A stretch of DNA of 64,000 nt from Limnomonas spitsbergensis (GCA_037349105.1 JAYJMM010000081.1:1302001-1366000), one strand, 5' to 3'. Shown: positions 53,601 through 63,860, counted from the first letter of the stretch. Notes: generated from the letters alone by a model not told the origin. Translations and numbers: made by a program.

Positions 53601-56600
53601 CCCTTAACCCTACACCCTGAACCCTCTCTCATCCTCCCCTCCCCAACCACAGCTGTGTGGAGCGTCTAAAGGGGGTCCTTGTCTGACGCTATTAACCCCT
53701 ACATCCTGAACCCTCTCTCAACCTTCCCTCCCCAACCACAGCTGCGCAGAGCGACCCGTGGCGGTCTCAATGGCTGCCTGTCAGACTCTGGATCCACGCC
53801 CGCCCCCTCGCCCACCAAGCTGCAGCGGTCCTTTTTAGCCCGCCAGCGCAGCCCACTGGTCCCTCCTCGTATGTGGAGGCCTGGCGGGACTAAGAAGTCT
53901 ATCGATCGGTAAGTTATTAATACCTGAAACTCTTAACAATAACCCTAAGTCTGCCCGTGCAGCCCACTGGTCCTTCCTCGTATGTGGAGGCCTGGCGGGA
54001 CTGATAAGCCTATCGATCAGGAATATGCTTTTGCCAGCGTAGGAAGCCCCCACACTTTTACACCCTGGTGGCCTGAAGCCTATGTCTGTAGCATCCCCTT
54101 GAGCCGCTTGTGGTGCCCTTGTCTTGCCCAGTGTGTGGAGGCCTGGCGGTACTAAGCAAGCTGTTGACGGGTAAGTGATTAATACCCAAAACACTGAACA
54201 GGAACCCTTAGTCCGCCCGTGCAGCATCCTGGTCCTGCCACGCATGTGGAGGCCTGGCTGTACTAAGCAAGCTGTTGACCGGTAACAAACGTGCATTTTC
54301 CTTACTTGTGCAGGCCTCTTAAGCCCTAAAGCCCTCGTACCCTGCACCCCTAAGTCTGTATCATCCGCTTAGGCCCCTTGTGATGCCCTGGTCCTGCGAC
54401 ACATACCGTAGATTTGATTTGCCTCCCCTCGGGTGTTAAAAAAGATTTATTCTAATGCTGCCCTTGGAGCAAATGTCGACCAGAACTTTTAGTATGGAGG
54501 CCTGGGGGCACTACTGGTATGAAATACATTGGCCGGTAAGGAATATGATTTCAGGCATATAAAGCCCCAAACCCCTGACCCTAAACCCTGAACATGCTTT
54601 TGTCGGCAAATAAATACCCTGCCCTGACCCTTAAGTCTAAACATGTTTTTCATGGCGTATAAAACCGCGACCCTTGACCCTTTGAACATGCTTTGGGCGA
54701 ATAAATCCCCGAACCCCTGACCCTAAAACCTTTAATATGTTTTTGCTGGCGATTTAAAACAATAACCCCTGAACCCTGACCCTAAAACCTGAACATGTTT
54801 GTGCGGGCAAATATAACCCTGAACCATGACCCTAGACCCTGAACATGATTTGCGGGCGAATAAATCCCCAAACCACTGACACTTAAACTCTTAACATGCT
54901 TTTGCTGGCGTATACCCCCCCCCCCCCCCCCCCCCCACCCCAAACCCCTTTCACCCTGAACCCTAAACATGCCTTTGCTGGCCTATAACCCTCCTCCCCG
55001 ACCCTAAAATCTGAACATGCTTTTCCAGGCGTATGAAGCCCACAACCCCAAACCCCTAAATCTTAACCCCTATCCCCTACCTCCTTACCCAAACCCCGTA
55101 CCCTTACCTTTCCCCCAAAAAACTCCAAACCCTGATCCCTAAATCATATGTTCCACTGCTCTAGAATAATGCCGAAGCTTGCTGATTCTGCAACTTATAA
55201 GGACGGCAATTAGAAGCTGGCTGGCTGTACTGCTCCTGACAGGCAGCTGAAGTACACGCCTGAGCCGTACAGAGATTCGCCCTCCGCCTTTTCGAATCCG
55301 CGGGCAGGAGGTCCCAAGGGCAACAGTTCTGCATGGCGTGCGGGAGCAGGGCCGAAGAACCTGTAAGTGTGGGGTGTGAACCCTGTCGGGGTAGGCTTAA
55401 AACCTGTTAATAAGCTAGTTAAGGGTTGATGCACGATTTAAGGGTAGGTTTTAGGGTAAGTAGGGGTTTAGGGTAGGGTTTAGGGTTAAGTTAGGGTGTA
55501 TGCACCATTTAAGGGCAGGGTTAAGGGTAAGTGAGGTGTAGGGCAGAATTTAGGGTAAGTTAGGGTGTAGTGTTCATGGTTTAGGATAAGTAAGGGTACG
55601 CTTCAGGGTTTGAACTATGCCTGGTTATGATTGTGTCTGCTTCATCCTTTCCCTGCAACCTTGCTTCCATCCTTTTGTTGTCGAATCGTATCGAGCTCTG
55701 GCAAGCCCAGGCCACGAATTTTTCTCTGAAAACCTGTGCCAGGTCACGTATTTTTAAATCTTGCCAGGTCACGTGTATTTATTCTCTGGAAACCCGTGCC
55801 TGCGATGGAAACCTTTTTGTAGGGTAGCGCCTGAGGTTTTTAAAGGTTATTAGACGGCCAGCCTCATATGTGAAGCCCGTCCGATGTGTTTCTCATCCTA
55901 AGCCCTTGCATGGCTGCATGCTTGGCATGCGTGCGTGACCAAGCATGGCTGCATGGCATGGCATGCATGCATGGCATGCCGGTGTCAAATTATACCTCTT
56001 CCCTGGTTTTTTGGACTGGGCTGGATTTTAAAACCTGCTAGGGACCTAGTGTGCCCTACGGGCACCTATTGGGCCCTATTGGCAAGCACATCATGGCTCA
56101 CAGGTCCTTTCAGCGTGCTGAGACGGATGCTGTAGCATGTAGCATGTAGCATCCGAGAGAATGCCTCAGATATCCCATTAACCCCCTCCCCCCTGCCCCT
56201 TCTCCTTCTCCCACTCCATGCAGTGTCCACGAGTATGTCTCCAATCCCTTATATTTCCCCATTCGCCCTCCCCTCTGCCCCCTTCTCCACGACTATGTCT
56301 CCAATCCCTTATATTTCCCCATTCACCCTCCCCTCTGCCCCCTTCTCCACGACTATGTCTCTAATCCCTTATATTTCCCCATTCACCCTCCCCTCTGCCC
56401 CCTTCTCCACGACTATGTCTCCAATCCCTTATATTTCCCCATTCACCCTCCCCTCTGCCCCCTTCTCCACGACTATGTCTCCAATCCCTTATATTTCCCC
56501 ATTCACCCTCCCCTCTGCCCCCTTCTCCACGACTATGTCTCCAATCCCTTATATTTCCCCATTCACCCTCCCCTCTGCCCCCTTCTCCACGAGTATGTCT

Positions 56601-59600
56601 CCAATCCCTTATATTTCCCCATTCACCCTCCCCTCTGCCCCCTTCTCCACGACTATGTCTCCAATCCCTTGTATTTCCCCATTCACCCTCCCCTCTGCCC
56701 CCTTCTCCACGAGTATGTCTCCAATCCCTTATATTTCCCCATTCACCCTCCCCTCTGCCCCCTTCTCCACGACTATGTCTCCAATCCCTTATATTTCCCC
56801 ATTCACCCTCCCCTCTGCCCCCTTCTCCACGACTATGTCTCCAATCCCTTATATTTCCCCATTCACCCTCCCCTCTGCCCCCTTCTCCACGACTATGTCT
56901 CCAATCCCTTGTATTTCCCCATTCACCCTCCCCTCTGCCCCCTTCTCCACGAGTATGTCTCCAATCCCTTATATTTCCCCATTCACCCTCCCCTCTGCCC
57001 CCTTCTCCACGAGTATGTCTCCAATCCCTTATATTTCCCCATTCACCCTCCCCTCTGCCCCCTTCTCCACGAGTATGTCTCCAATCCCTTATATTTCCCC
57101 ATTCACCCTCCCCTCTGCCCCCTTCTCCACGAGTATGTCTCCAATCCCTTATATTTCCCCATTCGCCCTCCCCTCTGCCCCCTTCTCCACGACTATGTCT
57201 CCAATCCCTTATATTTCCCCATTCACCCTCCCCTCTGCCCCCTTCTCCACGACTATGTCTCCAATCCCTTATATTTCCCCATTCACCCTCCCCTCTGCCC
57301 CCTTCTCCACGACTATGTCTCCAATCCCTTATATTTCCCCATTCACCCTCCCCTCTGCCCCCTTCTCCACGAGTATGTCTCTAATCCCTTATATTTCCCC
57401 ATTCACCCTCCCCTTTCTCCTGCCCCTTCTCTCCTCCTCCGCTCCATGCAGTGTCCACGAGTACGTCTCTGACCCCTACACGACGTCCATGTCCGGGACC
57501 GGGTTGCGGCCTCTGGTGCGCAACCCTTAACCCTTAACCCTACACGTCATCTATGTTCGGGTCCGGGCCACGGCCACCTTAGGTGTGCAACAATGCCCCC
57601 CATGCGATAGGTCTTTAGCGTCCCATCAAACGGGGGGGGCTGGTGAAGCAGGCCCTACTGCTTGTGTCACGGCAGGGGCCGGGCCACAGCCGCCTCAGTT
57701 GCGCAACACTGCCCCCCACGCGATAGGTTTTCAGCTTCCCATCAAACGGGGGGGGCTGGTGCAGCAGGCCCTACTGCGTGGGTCATGGCGGGGTCCAGGC
57801 CGCGTCCCCCTCAGTTGCGCAACCTAACCCCCCCCATACGAGGGCTTCAGCTCTGTTTCAGCTGGCCATCAGCTGGGTTAGGGGGGGGGGTGAGAGGAAG
57901 GGCGCGGTGAGGAGGCGCTGTTGAGAGAATGGGAGGGGTTGGATGTAGGGGTGGAGGAGACGGCCGGTTGAGAGGAGGGGGGGAGGAGGGGGGAAAGGCT
58001 GCACCTGGCCCTGCTGCTTCGGCAACTGGCCTTTGGCATCCCCATTTAATCCTGTATCTTTAACACTTATTTAGACCCTTATATTACCCTTACGTTAAAA
58101 CCTTATTTTAACCCGTATTTCAAACCCTTACCGGTATTTCAAACCCTTGTTTTAAACCTTGTTTTAAACCCTATTTTTAAACTCTTAATTACGAACCGGT
58201 GGGGGACACAAACTTCACGTTGCATTCCAGGCGAGGCCAGTTTTTTTTCCAGCTTTGAGTCCACCTGAATCAGGCCGCCCACCCACCGCCAACTGTCCGA
58301 TTGGGACCAGATCTACACTGGCCTGCGGCAGGCGTCCCGAGCAGCATGGCTGGCCGTACCCAGGGCCTACGGCCAAAGGCGGGAATCCAGTTGACATATA
58401 TAGCTCAGTCATGAAACAACGCAGGGTGAAGGCATTAGCCGCGCCCCAAGCCGCGCCCCGAAGCCCTTATAACACACCCCTATGTTCCCTGAGAGTGGAA
58501 AAAGGGTTAAGGGCTAAGGGTTTAACATACACACACCCCTTTGGTCCCTGGGAGATGGTTTAGGGTTAAGGGCTAAGGGTTTAACATACACACACCCCTT
58601 TGGTCCCTGAGAGATGGTTTAGGGTTAAGGGCTAACGGTTTAACATACATACACCCTTTGGTCCCTGAGAGATGGTTGAGGGTTGAGGGTTTAACTCTCA
58701 CACACACTTTGGTCCCTAAGAGATGGTTTAAGGTTAAGGGCTAACGGTTTAACATACACACACCCTTTGGTCCCTGAGAGATGGTTTAGGGTTAAGGGCT
58801 AACGGTTTAACATACACACTCCCTTTGGTCCCTGAGAGATGGTTTAGGGGTAAGGGCTAAGGGGCTAATATACACACACCCTTTGGTCCCTGGGAGATGG
58901 TTTAGGGTTAATGGCTAAGGGTTTAACATACACAGATGGTTTAGGATTAAGGGCTAAGAGTTTAACATACACACACCCTTTGGTCCCTGGGAGATGGTTT
59001 AGGGTTAATGGCTAAGGGTTTAACATACACACACCCTTTGGTCCCTGAGAGATGGTTTAGGGGTAAGGGCTAAGGGTTTAACATACAAACACCCTTTGGT
59101 CCCTGAGAGATGGTTTAAGGTTAAGGGCTAAGGGTTTAACATACACCCACCCTTTGGTCCCTGAGAGATGGTTAAGGGTTAAGGGCTAAGGGGCTAACAT
59201 ACACACGCCCTTTGGTCCCTGAGAGATGGTTTAGGGGTAAGGGCTAAGGGTTTAACATACAAACACCCTTTGGTCCCTGATAGATGGTTTAAGGTTAATG
59301 GCTAAGGGTTTAACATACACCCACCCTTTGGTCCCTGAGAGATGGTTAAAGGTTAAGGGCTAAGGGGCTAACATACACACGCCCTTTGGTCCCTGAGAGA
59401 TGGTTTAGGGTTAAGGGCTAAGGGTTTAACATACACACACCCTTTGGTCCCTGAGAGATGGTTTAGGGTTGAGGGTTTAACATACACACACCCTTTGGTC
59501 CCTGAGAGAAGGAGCTACACCCGGCAGGTGTGTGAAGGTGAAGAAAACAGCATAGCATGAGCCAACGCCGCGTTTATGTCAGCAGTGTCAGATCCTCCCG

Positions 59601-62600
59601 CCACTAAAGGTTCTTGTTCCTCACAGGGTTAAGGGTTTAGGGCTTGGGAGGGATTCAAAACCAGAAAACCAGAAAACCTGAACCCTAAACCCACCACGAG
59701 GCTGGACGAGGCAACGGTGTTCCTCACAAGGGTAAGGGTTTAGGAGGGATTAAAGTATTTAATCCCTGCTTCAAAACCTGACCCCTAAACCCACCACGAG
59801 GCTGGACGAGGCAACGGTGTTCCTCACAAGGGTAAGGGTTTAGGAGGGATTAAAGTATTTAATCCCTGCTTCAAAACCTGAACCCTAAACCCACCACGAG
59901 GCTGGACGAAGCAACGGTGTTCCTCACAAGGGTAAGGGTTTAGGAGGGATTAAAGTATTTAATCCCTGCTCCAAAACCTGAACCCTAAACCCACCACGAG
60001 ACTGGACGAGGCAACGGTGTTCCTCACAAGGGTAAGGGTTTAGGAGGGATTAAAGTATTTAATCCCTGCTCCAAAACCTGAACCCTAAACCCACCACGAG
60101 GATGGACGAGGCAACGGTGTTCCTCACAAGGGTATGAATCCCCTGGTATGAATACTGCTGGCCGAGGGAGGTAATGGAGCTGGACAAAGGAACTCTGGTG
60201 GGCAATTATACAGATATACTGTGCAGTAGTGTACGTAGACTGGAGCTGGACAAAGGAACTCTGGTGGGCAATTATACAGATATACTGTGCAGTAGTGTAC
60301 GTAGACTGGAGCTGGACAAAGGAACTCTGGTGGGCAATTATACAGATATACTGTGCAGTAGTGTACGTAGACTGGAGCTGGACAAAGGAACTCTGGTGGG
60401 CAATTATACAGATATACTGTGCAGTAGTGTACGTAGACTGGAGCTGGACAAAGGAACTCTGGTGGGCAATTATACAGATATACTGTGCAGTAGTGTACGT
60501 AGACTGGAGCTGGACAAAGGAACTCTGGTGGGCAATTATACAGATATACTGTGCAGTAGTGTACGTAGACTGGAGCTGGACAAAGGAACTCTGGTGGGCA
60601 ATTATACAGATATACTGTGCAGTAGTGTATATCCATGAAGGGATTGGCTTTTGTTTACAGTAGTCTACCATATAGATTTGAAAAGCCTTTCCGTGGGTAT
60701 GAATACCCTTTGCTGGCCGAGGGAGGTATAAAGGAGCTGGAAAACGAAACTCTGGGGGATGCATAAACAGATATATTTTGTGGTAACGGTAGTGTCTAAA
60801 GATAAAGAGACTTGCTTTTACCTTTGGCAGGATGATGCCCAGGGGGGGCCTCCTTCTTCCTATTATTCATCTCAGTATGCATCCCCGCCTTCACAATATT
60901 AAAACCCTAAACACTTAACCCCTCTCCCGCTGCCTCTCTTTGCCTATCCCACAGGATCCCGCCCAGGAGGGTGCTCCTTCATCCTCCTATTCATCTCGTA
61001 ACGCAACCCCACCATCTCGATACTCAGACCCTAAACGCTGCTGCTGCTGCTCCTGCTGCTGCTCCTGCTGCTTTCACCCCCTGAACCTTTTCATGCTGCT
61101 GCTGCCGTTCTATGCCGCAGGATCCCGCCCAGGAGGGGATCCCTTCCTCCTCCTATTCATCTCGGTACGAGACCCCGCCGTCACGATCGGGGACCAGCCC
61201 CCCGACCCGCGGACACAGCTCTCAACACCACATGGCCCCCGCCGTCATGAAGCCCTCCAGCCTGCAGCCTTGGACAGCAAACAGACCGTCTCTGTCGCCA
61301 CTGAGGGAGCCGTCGCCTGTCCAGGGGCCGAAGCCGCCCGCCAAATCGCCGTACAGTCAGGATGCAATGGCGTCGGGAGTGAAGCCGCAGCAAAGCAAGA
61401 AAGCTGACGGCCCGCTGGTGAGGACCCTAAACCCTAGACATCTAGAGTCCTAGACCCTCGATCCCTAGAGTCCAGAGTTCCTGACCTTAACCCTAAACCC
61501 TGTAATCCTAGACCCTAGACTCTAAACCCCTAAGGTCATAGACCCTAGACGCTTAACCCCTGTAGTCCTAGACCCTATACCCTTAACCTCTAGAGTCCTA
61601 GCCCCTAAACCCCTAGAGTCCTAGATTTCTAAACCCTTGACCCTTAACCCTGGAGTCCTAGAGTCCAGGCCCTAAACCCTTAACCCCTAGAGTCATCGAG
61701 TCGTATATCCTAAACTCTTAACCCTAGAGTCCTTTTTGAAGTAGGAGGCGTAAGCCACTAGGACGGGACCCTAAACCCCTAGAGTCCTAGAACCTAGACC
61801 CGAAACCCCAAACCATGAATCAGAGACCCCTGCTGAGTCTGCGTACAGTCGGGGTGGCATCTGGGCGGCGGCCGCTTCAATACAGCTATCCTGACGGCCC
61901 GCTGGTAAGGACCCTAGGTCTGACGCCCAAGACGCAGGACTCTGAACCCTAAACCCTTAACCCCTAACCCTTAACCCTAAACCCTGCATCGTGGGCTCTA
62001 CTGAATCTGTGCACAGTCTGCTTCCGTGGCAATTGTCATTCTTTCCCATCAGCCGGGGCTCTGAGTGTGTGTGTGCGTGTGTCTGCAGTTTGGCCCCTGG
62101 AAGGCACCGGGTGGCATTGCCGCTGCTTCGCGCACGGCACCGGATTTGGGCGCTTACAACGATCGACATGACCTGTACCCGATGATGCCCCATTCTTTCA
62201 CACGGTCGGCCATGCCAGCGCCGCCAGCGCCGTCCTTTGAGGACCGACACAAGGTGAGGGCAGGAAGAGTAGCAAGGAGTGACAATGGATAGCAGCAATG
62301 AGTGATAGGGGGGGAGGGGTAATAAGGAATGCGTAGGGTGATATCCGATAACCCTTTCATGAGGACGGCCATGCCAGCGCCGCCAGAGCCGTCCTTTGAG
62401 GACCGACACAAGGTGAGGGCAGGAAGAGTAGCAAGGAGTGACAATGGATAGCAGCAATGAGTGATAGGGGGGAGGGGTAATAAGGAATGCGTAGGGTGAT
62501 ATCCGATAACCCTTTCATGAGGACGGCCATGCCAGCGCCGCCAGAGCCCTCCTTCGAGGACCGACACAATGTGAGAGTAATAAGGGGTGTGTGGAAGGGT

Positions 62601-63336
62601 GTAATAAGGGTGGAGGGGAGTGTATTAAGGGGTGGGAGGGGAGTGTAAGTCGAGGTGGGGTGGGAGGGGAGTTTAAGAATGAGTGAGCGGATGGGGTAAT
62701 GTGGAGCGAGGGGGGAGTGTAACAAGGGGTGGGAGTCAAAGAGCTATAAGGAGTGACAGGGGAATTGAACAAATAGTGAGAGGTGGGAGAAATAAGGAGT
62801 GACAGGGGAGAGTAATAAGGAGTGACAGGGGAATTGAACAAATAGTGAGAGGTGGGAGAAATAAGGAGTGAGAGGGGAGAGTAATAAGTGATACCCAATG
62901 ACGTGACAACATGCGTCAAGATCATATGTTGTGAACAGTTGGACACAAACCCCTTGCCCCCGCACCCTGCTTCTCCCCGCTGCCCTATGAAGCTGTCCTC
63001 TGTCTGCAAGGGATCCCCGCGCCCTCACTCCCCAATTAGCACTCGGCAATTATATCTCGTGTCGACACATGAGTACAAAACCCTTGCCCCTACACCCTCC
63101 TCCTCCCGCAGCCCCTGAAGCTTTTCCCGGGTCGGAAGCGATCCCCCGACCCGCGCCAGCCCGCCCCGATGGCCCATGTCAAGGGCATCGTGTCGGACAA
63201 GGTGGCTGCAGGCCTGCCTGCGGAGGAGGGTCCGGGAAAGGCTGAGCTTCTGATGCGGATCCAACCGGGGTGTGCGGGGAGTTATCAGGATCTGGAGCGG
63301 GAGGAGGAGGAGGTGGTGCTGGCAGCGCCTGGCAGG
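44614..63336 (+). CDS. Unrecognised multi-exon Ser/Pro/Glu-rich protein, at least 14 exons
   Basis: Proposed exons: 44614-44970, 47396-47466, 48161-48226, 49568-49616, 50161-50286, 51221-51558, 52110-52447, 52856-52977, 53742-53908, 55243-55362, 57452-57515, 61121-61417, 62089-62253, 63112-63336. Each starts after AG and ends before GT. All 13 joins keep frame (including phase 1 and 2 joins) and the sum is 2505 nt, 835 codons. It starts MSELSSSVREEATQSFLALA; then a helical Leu/Glu part (AAEELDRLQEGIEPLKE), PPPSPPKKKTQK, an acidic run in exon 6, and basic Ser/Pro segments (RSPLVPPRMW, SPYSQDAMA). No catalytic motif, signal peptide or membrane segment is seen. It may be a phosphorylated scaffold or cytoskeletal protein, but I do not recognise it. 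The end of exon 4 (49616 or a later GT) is uncertain, small exons may be missing, and no stop is reached, so the gene probably continues past the window. Confidence 0.7.
44995..45210. repeat. GCATGC-rich palindromic repeats
   Basis: Dense GCATGC and CATGCATG words in the first intron of the 44614 gene, with a copy of the exon 1 end (gaggag|gtgcaacc at 45110, against gaggag|gtgcgcc at 44970). 55900-55980 has a similar GCATGC patch. Confidence 0.7.
45600..45745 (+). repeat. Dispersed repeat (TAGCTGAAT-tailed family), another copy
   Basis: gcaaacctagaccagcctac through gtagctgaaatgc, in intron 1 of the 44614 gene. Confidence 0.5.
46060..46795. repeat. 55-bp minisatellite in intron 1
   Basis: The unit contains cttgtccactgggtgtcagg, caagcgcatggtttggcgca and tggacgagcgcatgg. 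About ten near-identical copies from 46215 are preceded by shorter, more diverged ones. 55 is not a multiple of 3, so the open frames crossing it shift phase from unit to unit and are not convincing proteins. Confidence 0.9.
48195..48345 (+). repeat. Four tandem copies of an exon 3 end with donor
   Basis: The last ~40 nt of exon 48161-48226 (ggggcaagtttgaacatgca, then atcgagatcag|gtgcg) is followed by three diverged copies ending near 48265 (gatccg|gtatg), 48304 (gatcag|gtgcg) and 48342 (gattaag). Each copy keeps the caagttt...atc.agatc pattern; the last has lost the donor. Confidence 0.85.
48720..49490. repeat. ccctgaaccctaat tandem array
   Basis: About 50 copies of a 14-bp unit ccctgaaccctaat with many point changes. 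It resembles a decayed CCCTAAA telomere repeat but with a doubled 14-bp period, and it lies inside an intron, so it is interstitial. Confidence 0.9.
49740..50160 (+). repeat. Four upstream copies of the exon 5 start
   Basis: gtggtcttggagcacatccc occurs at 49742, 49852, 49967 and 50069 (the last with gcgcattcccatgcc). The real exon at 50161 reads gtggtctcggagcgcattcc. Each copy then runs into ctgaaccctaaccc. Similarity rises toward the real exon. Spacing is ~90-115 bp. Confidence 0.9.
50943..51070 (-). repeat. Dispersed repeat copy, inverted
   Basis: gtcggtccaggtttggtccc and gggcctctggtggc match 2115-2150. It lies in the intron before exon 6. 51655-51790 then has four ~38-bp copies of gcttcaattcagctacattt. 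Confidence 0.5.
52978..53280 (+). repeat. Three downstream copies of the exon 8 end, decaying
   Basis: Copies start near 53016 (gaggacatttatgtgcttga), 53118 (gatgggtacatgcttgagaa) and 53219 (aggacagcttcatgcttaag). The first is nearly identical to the exon including cggcaagacag and the donor gggcggg|tgagtgg. The second has an in-frame stop. The third has lost the donor. The order of decay follows distance from the exon. Confidence 0.9.
53340..53741 (+). repeat. Four upstream copies of the exon 9 start
   Basis: ccccaaccacagctgtgtgg with agcgtctcttaagggggtcc is repeated at ~53347, 53446, 53540 and 53639 with a ~95-bp period. The real exon (53742) starts ctgcgcagagcgac after the same cccaaccacag acceptor. 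Between copies is cctgatgctgctaaaccctt. Confidence 0.9.
53940..54545 (+). repeat. Four downstream copies of the exon 9 end
   Basis: Around 53955, 54115, 54215 and 54490 the words gtggaggcctggcgggacta / ctggtcctgcc recur, each followed by a decayed ctatcgatcg / ctgttgaccg and mostly a gta donor. The nearest copy (53955-54010) is ~90% like the exon. 54560-55080 holds ccctgaaccctaaacatgctt repeats and a C homopolymer (~54917). Confidence 0.85.
55440..55620. repeat. TTTAGGG-like repeats after exon 10
   Basis: Irregular gggtaggtttagggtaagt strings. 55620-56200 has no gene I recognise. Confidence 0.7.
56215..57420 (+). repeat. 60-bp minisatellite built from an exon 11 acceptor copy, ~20 copies
   Basis: The unit runs tccacgagtatgtctccaat, then cccttatatttccccattca, then ccctcccctctgcccccttc. 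The first copy is preceded by ctccatgcagtg, the acceptor of the real exon 11 (57452: ctccatgcag|tgtccacgagtacgtctct). So the array consists of a repeated exon-start plus pyrimidine tract. 60 is a multiple of 3, and therefore the array reads as a 20-residue repeat (MSPIPYISPFTLPSAPFSTT) joined in frame to the exon; without evidence of transcription I treat it as intron. Confidence 0.85.
57540..57835 (+). repeat. Three downstream copies of the exon 11 end
   Basis: The exon end (gtccgggaccgggttgcggc, ctctg|gtgcgcaac) recurs near 57545, 57660 and 57775 as gtccgggccacggccacctt, ggccgggccacagccgcctc and ggtccaggccgcgtccccct, each closed by tgcgcaac or tgtgcaac. Spacing is about 115 bp. Confidence 0.8.
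58255..58420 (+). repeat. Dispersed repeat (TAGCTGAAT-tailed family), another copy
   Basis: Contains gattgggaccagatctacac, gagcagcatggctggccgta and ggcctacggccaaaggcgg, ending atagctcagtcatgaaac. Very close to 7600-7710. Confidence 0.55.
58490..59512. repeat. ~60-bp minisatellite, about 16 copies
   Basis: The unit contains cacaccctttggtccctgag, agatggtttagggttaaggg and ctaagggtttaacatac. TTTAGGG-like words are embedded in each unit. No coding. Confidence 0.9.
59691..60131 (+). repeat. 100-bp tandem repeat, 4-5 copies, exon-like block
   Basis: An exact 100-bp period: ccaccacgaggctggacgag, gcaacggtgttcctcacaag|ggtaag, then ggtttaggagggattaaagt. The conserved first 50 bp ends at a donor-like site and could be copies of a small exon, but no intact source exon was identified. 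It lies between exons 11 and 12 of the 44614 gene. Confidence 0.8.
60177..60635. repeat. 66-bp minisatellite, 7 identical copies
   Basis: The unit contains gagctggacaaaggaactct, ggtgggcaattatacagata and tactgtgcagtagtgtacgt. 66 bp is 22 codons and the array is open in several frames on both strands. A single diverged copy lies outside at ~60735-60800. No donor or acceptor is shown at its edges, so I call it a repeat. Confidence 0.9.
60833..61110 (+). repeat. Two upstream copies of the exon 12 start
   Basis: gatgatgcccaggggggg (60833) and gatcccgcccaggagggtgc (60955), each after a CAG acceptor, are followed by tcctattcatctcgtaacgc-type sequence. The real exon (61121) reads gatcccgcccaggaggggat. 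The copy nearer the exon is the better match; both run out into stop codons or CCCTAA strings. Confidence 0.85.
61430..62088 (+). repeat. CCCTAGAC repeats and a copy of the exon 12 end
   Basis: 61430-61830 is an irregular ctagagtcctagaccctaaa array. 61838-61903 is a decayed copy of the last ~75 nt of exon 12 (gcgtacagtc, then ctgacggcccgctg|gtaagg). A weaker trace is at 61990-62060. Confidence 0.7.
62254..62580 (+). repeat. Two downstream copies of the exon 13 end
   Basis: cggccatgccagcgccgcca, then ccgtcctttgaggaccgaca|caag-gtgagg, recurs at 62366-62413 and 62522-62572 with a ~156-bp period that includes 60-100 bp of intron. Copies are >90% alike, so duplication is recent. 62580-62890 is GTGAGGGG-type repeat. 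Confidence 0.9.
62940..63035 (+). repeat. Upstream copy of the exon 14 start
   Basis: aaccccttgcccccgcaccc, then cctatgaagctgtcctctg and gggatccccgcgccctcac, parallels the acceptor and start of exon 14 (63080-63165). Confidence 0.65.
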
Positions 63337-63860
63337 GTGAGGTGAAGGTTCAGGGTTAACAGTTGAGGTTTTACGGTTTAGGGTTTAGGGTTGGGAGGAA
63401 GAGGAGGCGGTGCTGGCAGGTCGAGGTGGGAAGGTTTAGGGGTCAGGGTAAACCGGTATACATTAGTTGCAAAACAGAGTTCGATGGAGGCATTGGACGG
63501 GATGATTGAGATTTATTAGGTTCATTAATCCACGCCTCAGGGCGTAACATTTATTTATGTCTGAGACAAATTGGAGGAGTGTGTGTTGCGGGGAGTAGCC
63601 AGGGCCTGGAGTGGGAGGGGGAGGAGGTGGTGCTGGCAGCGCCTGGCAGGGTGAGGTAGAAGTTTAGGGCTGACGGTTAAGGGTTTTAGCTTTTAGGGTC
63701 GGTAGGAGGAGGAGGAGGTGGTGCTGGCAGCGCCTGGCAGGGTGAGGTAGAAGTGTAGGGCTAACGGTTAAGGGTTTTAGGTTTTGGGGTCGGTAGGAGG
63801 AGGAGGAGGAGGTGGTGCTGGCAGCACCTGGCAGGGTGAGGTAGAAGTGTAGGGCTAACG
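63337..63860 (+). repeat. Four downstream copies of the exon 14 end
   Basis: ggaggaggtggtgctggcag, then cgcctggcag|ggtgaggt, recurs at ~63395 (partial), 63610-63655, 63702-63746 and 63792-63840, each followed by a version of agggttttaggttt. The donor is preserved in three of them. Confidence 0.9.

Noticed and set aside
56223..57530. 435-codon frame through the 60-bp array as an exon
   Set aside because: Only the last 64 nt has the acceptor and phase that continue from exon 10; the array looks like expanded intron sequence. RNA could overturn this.
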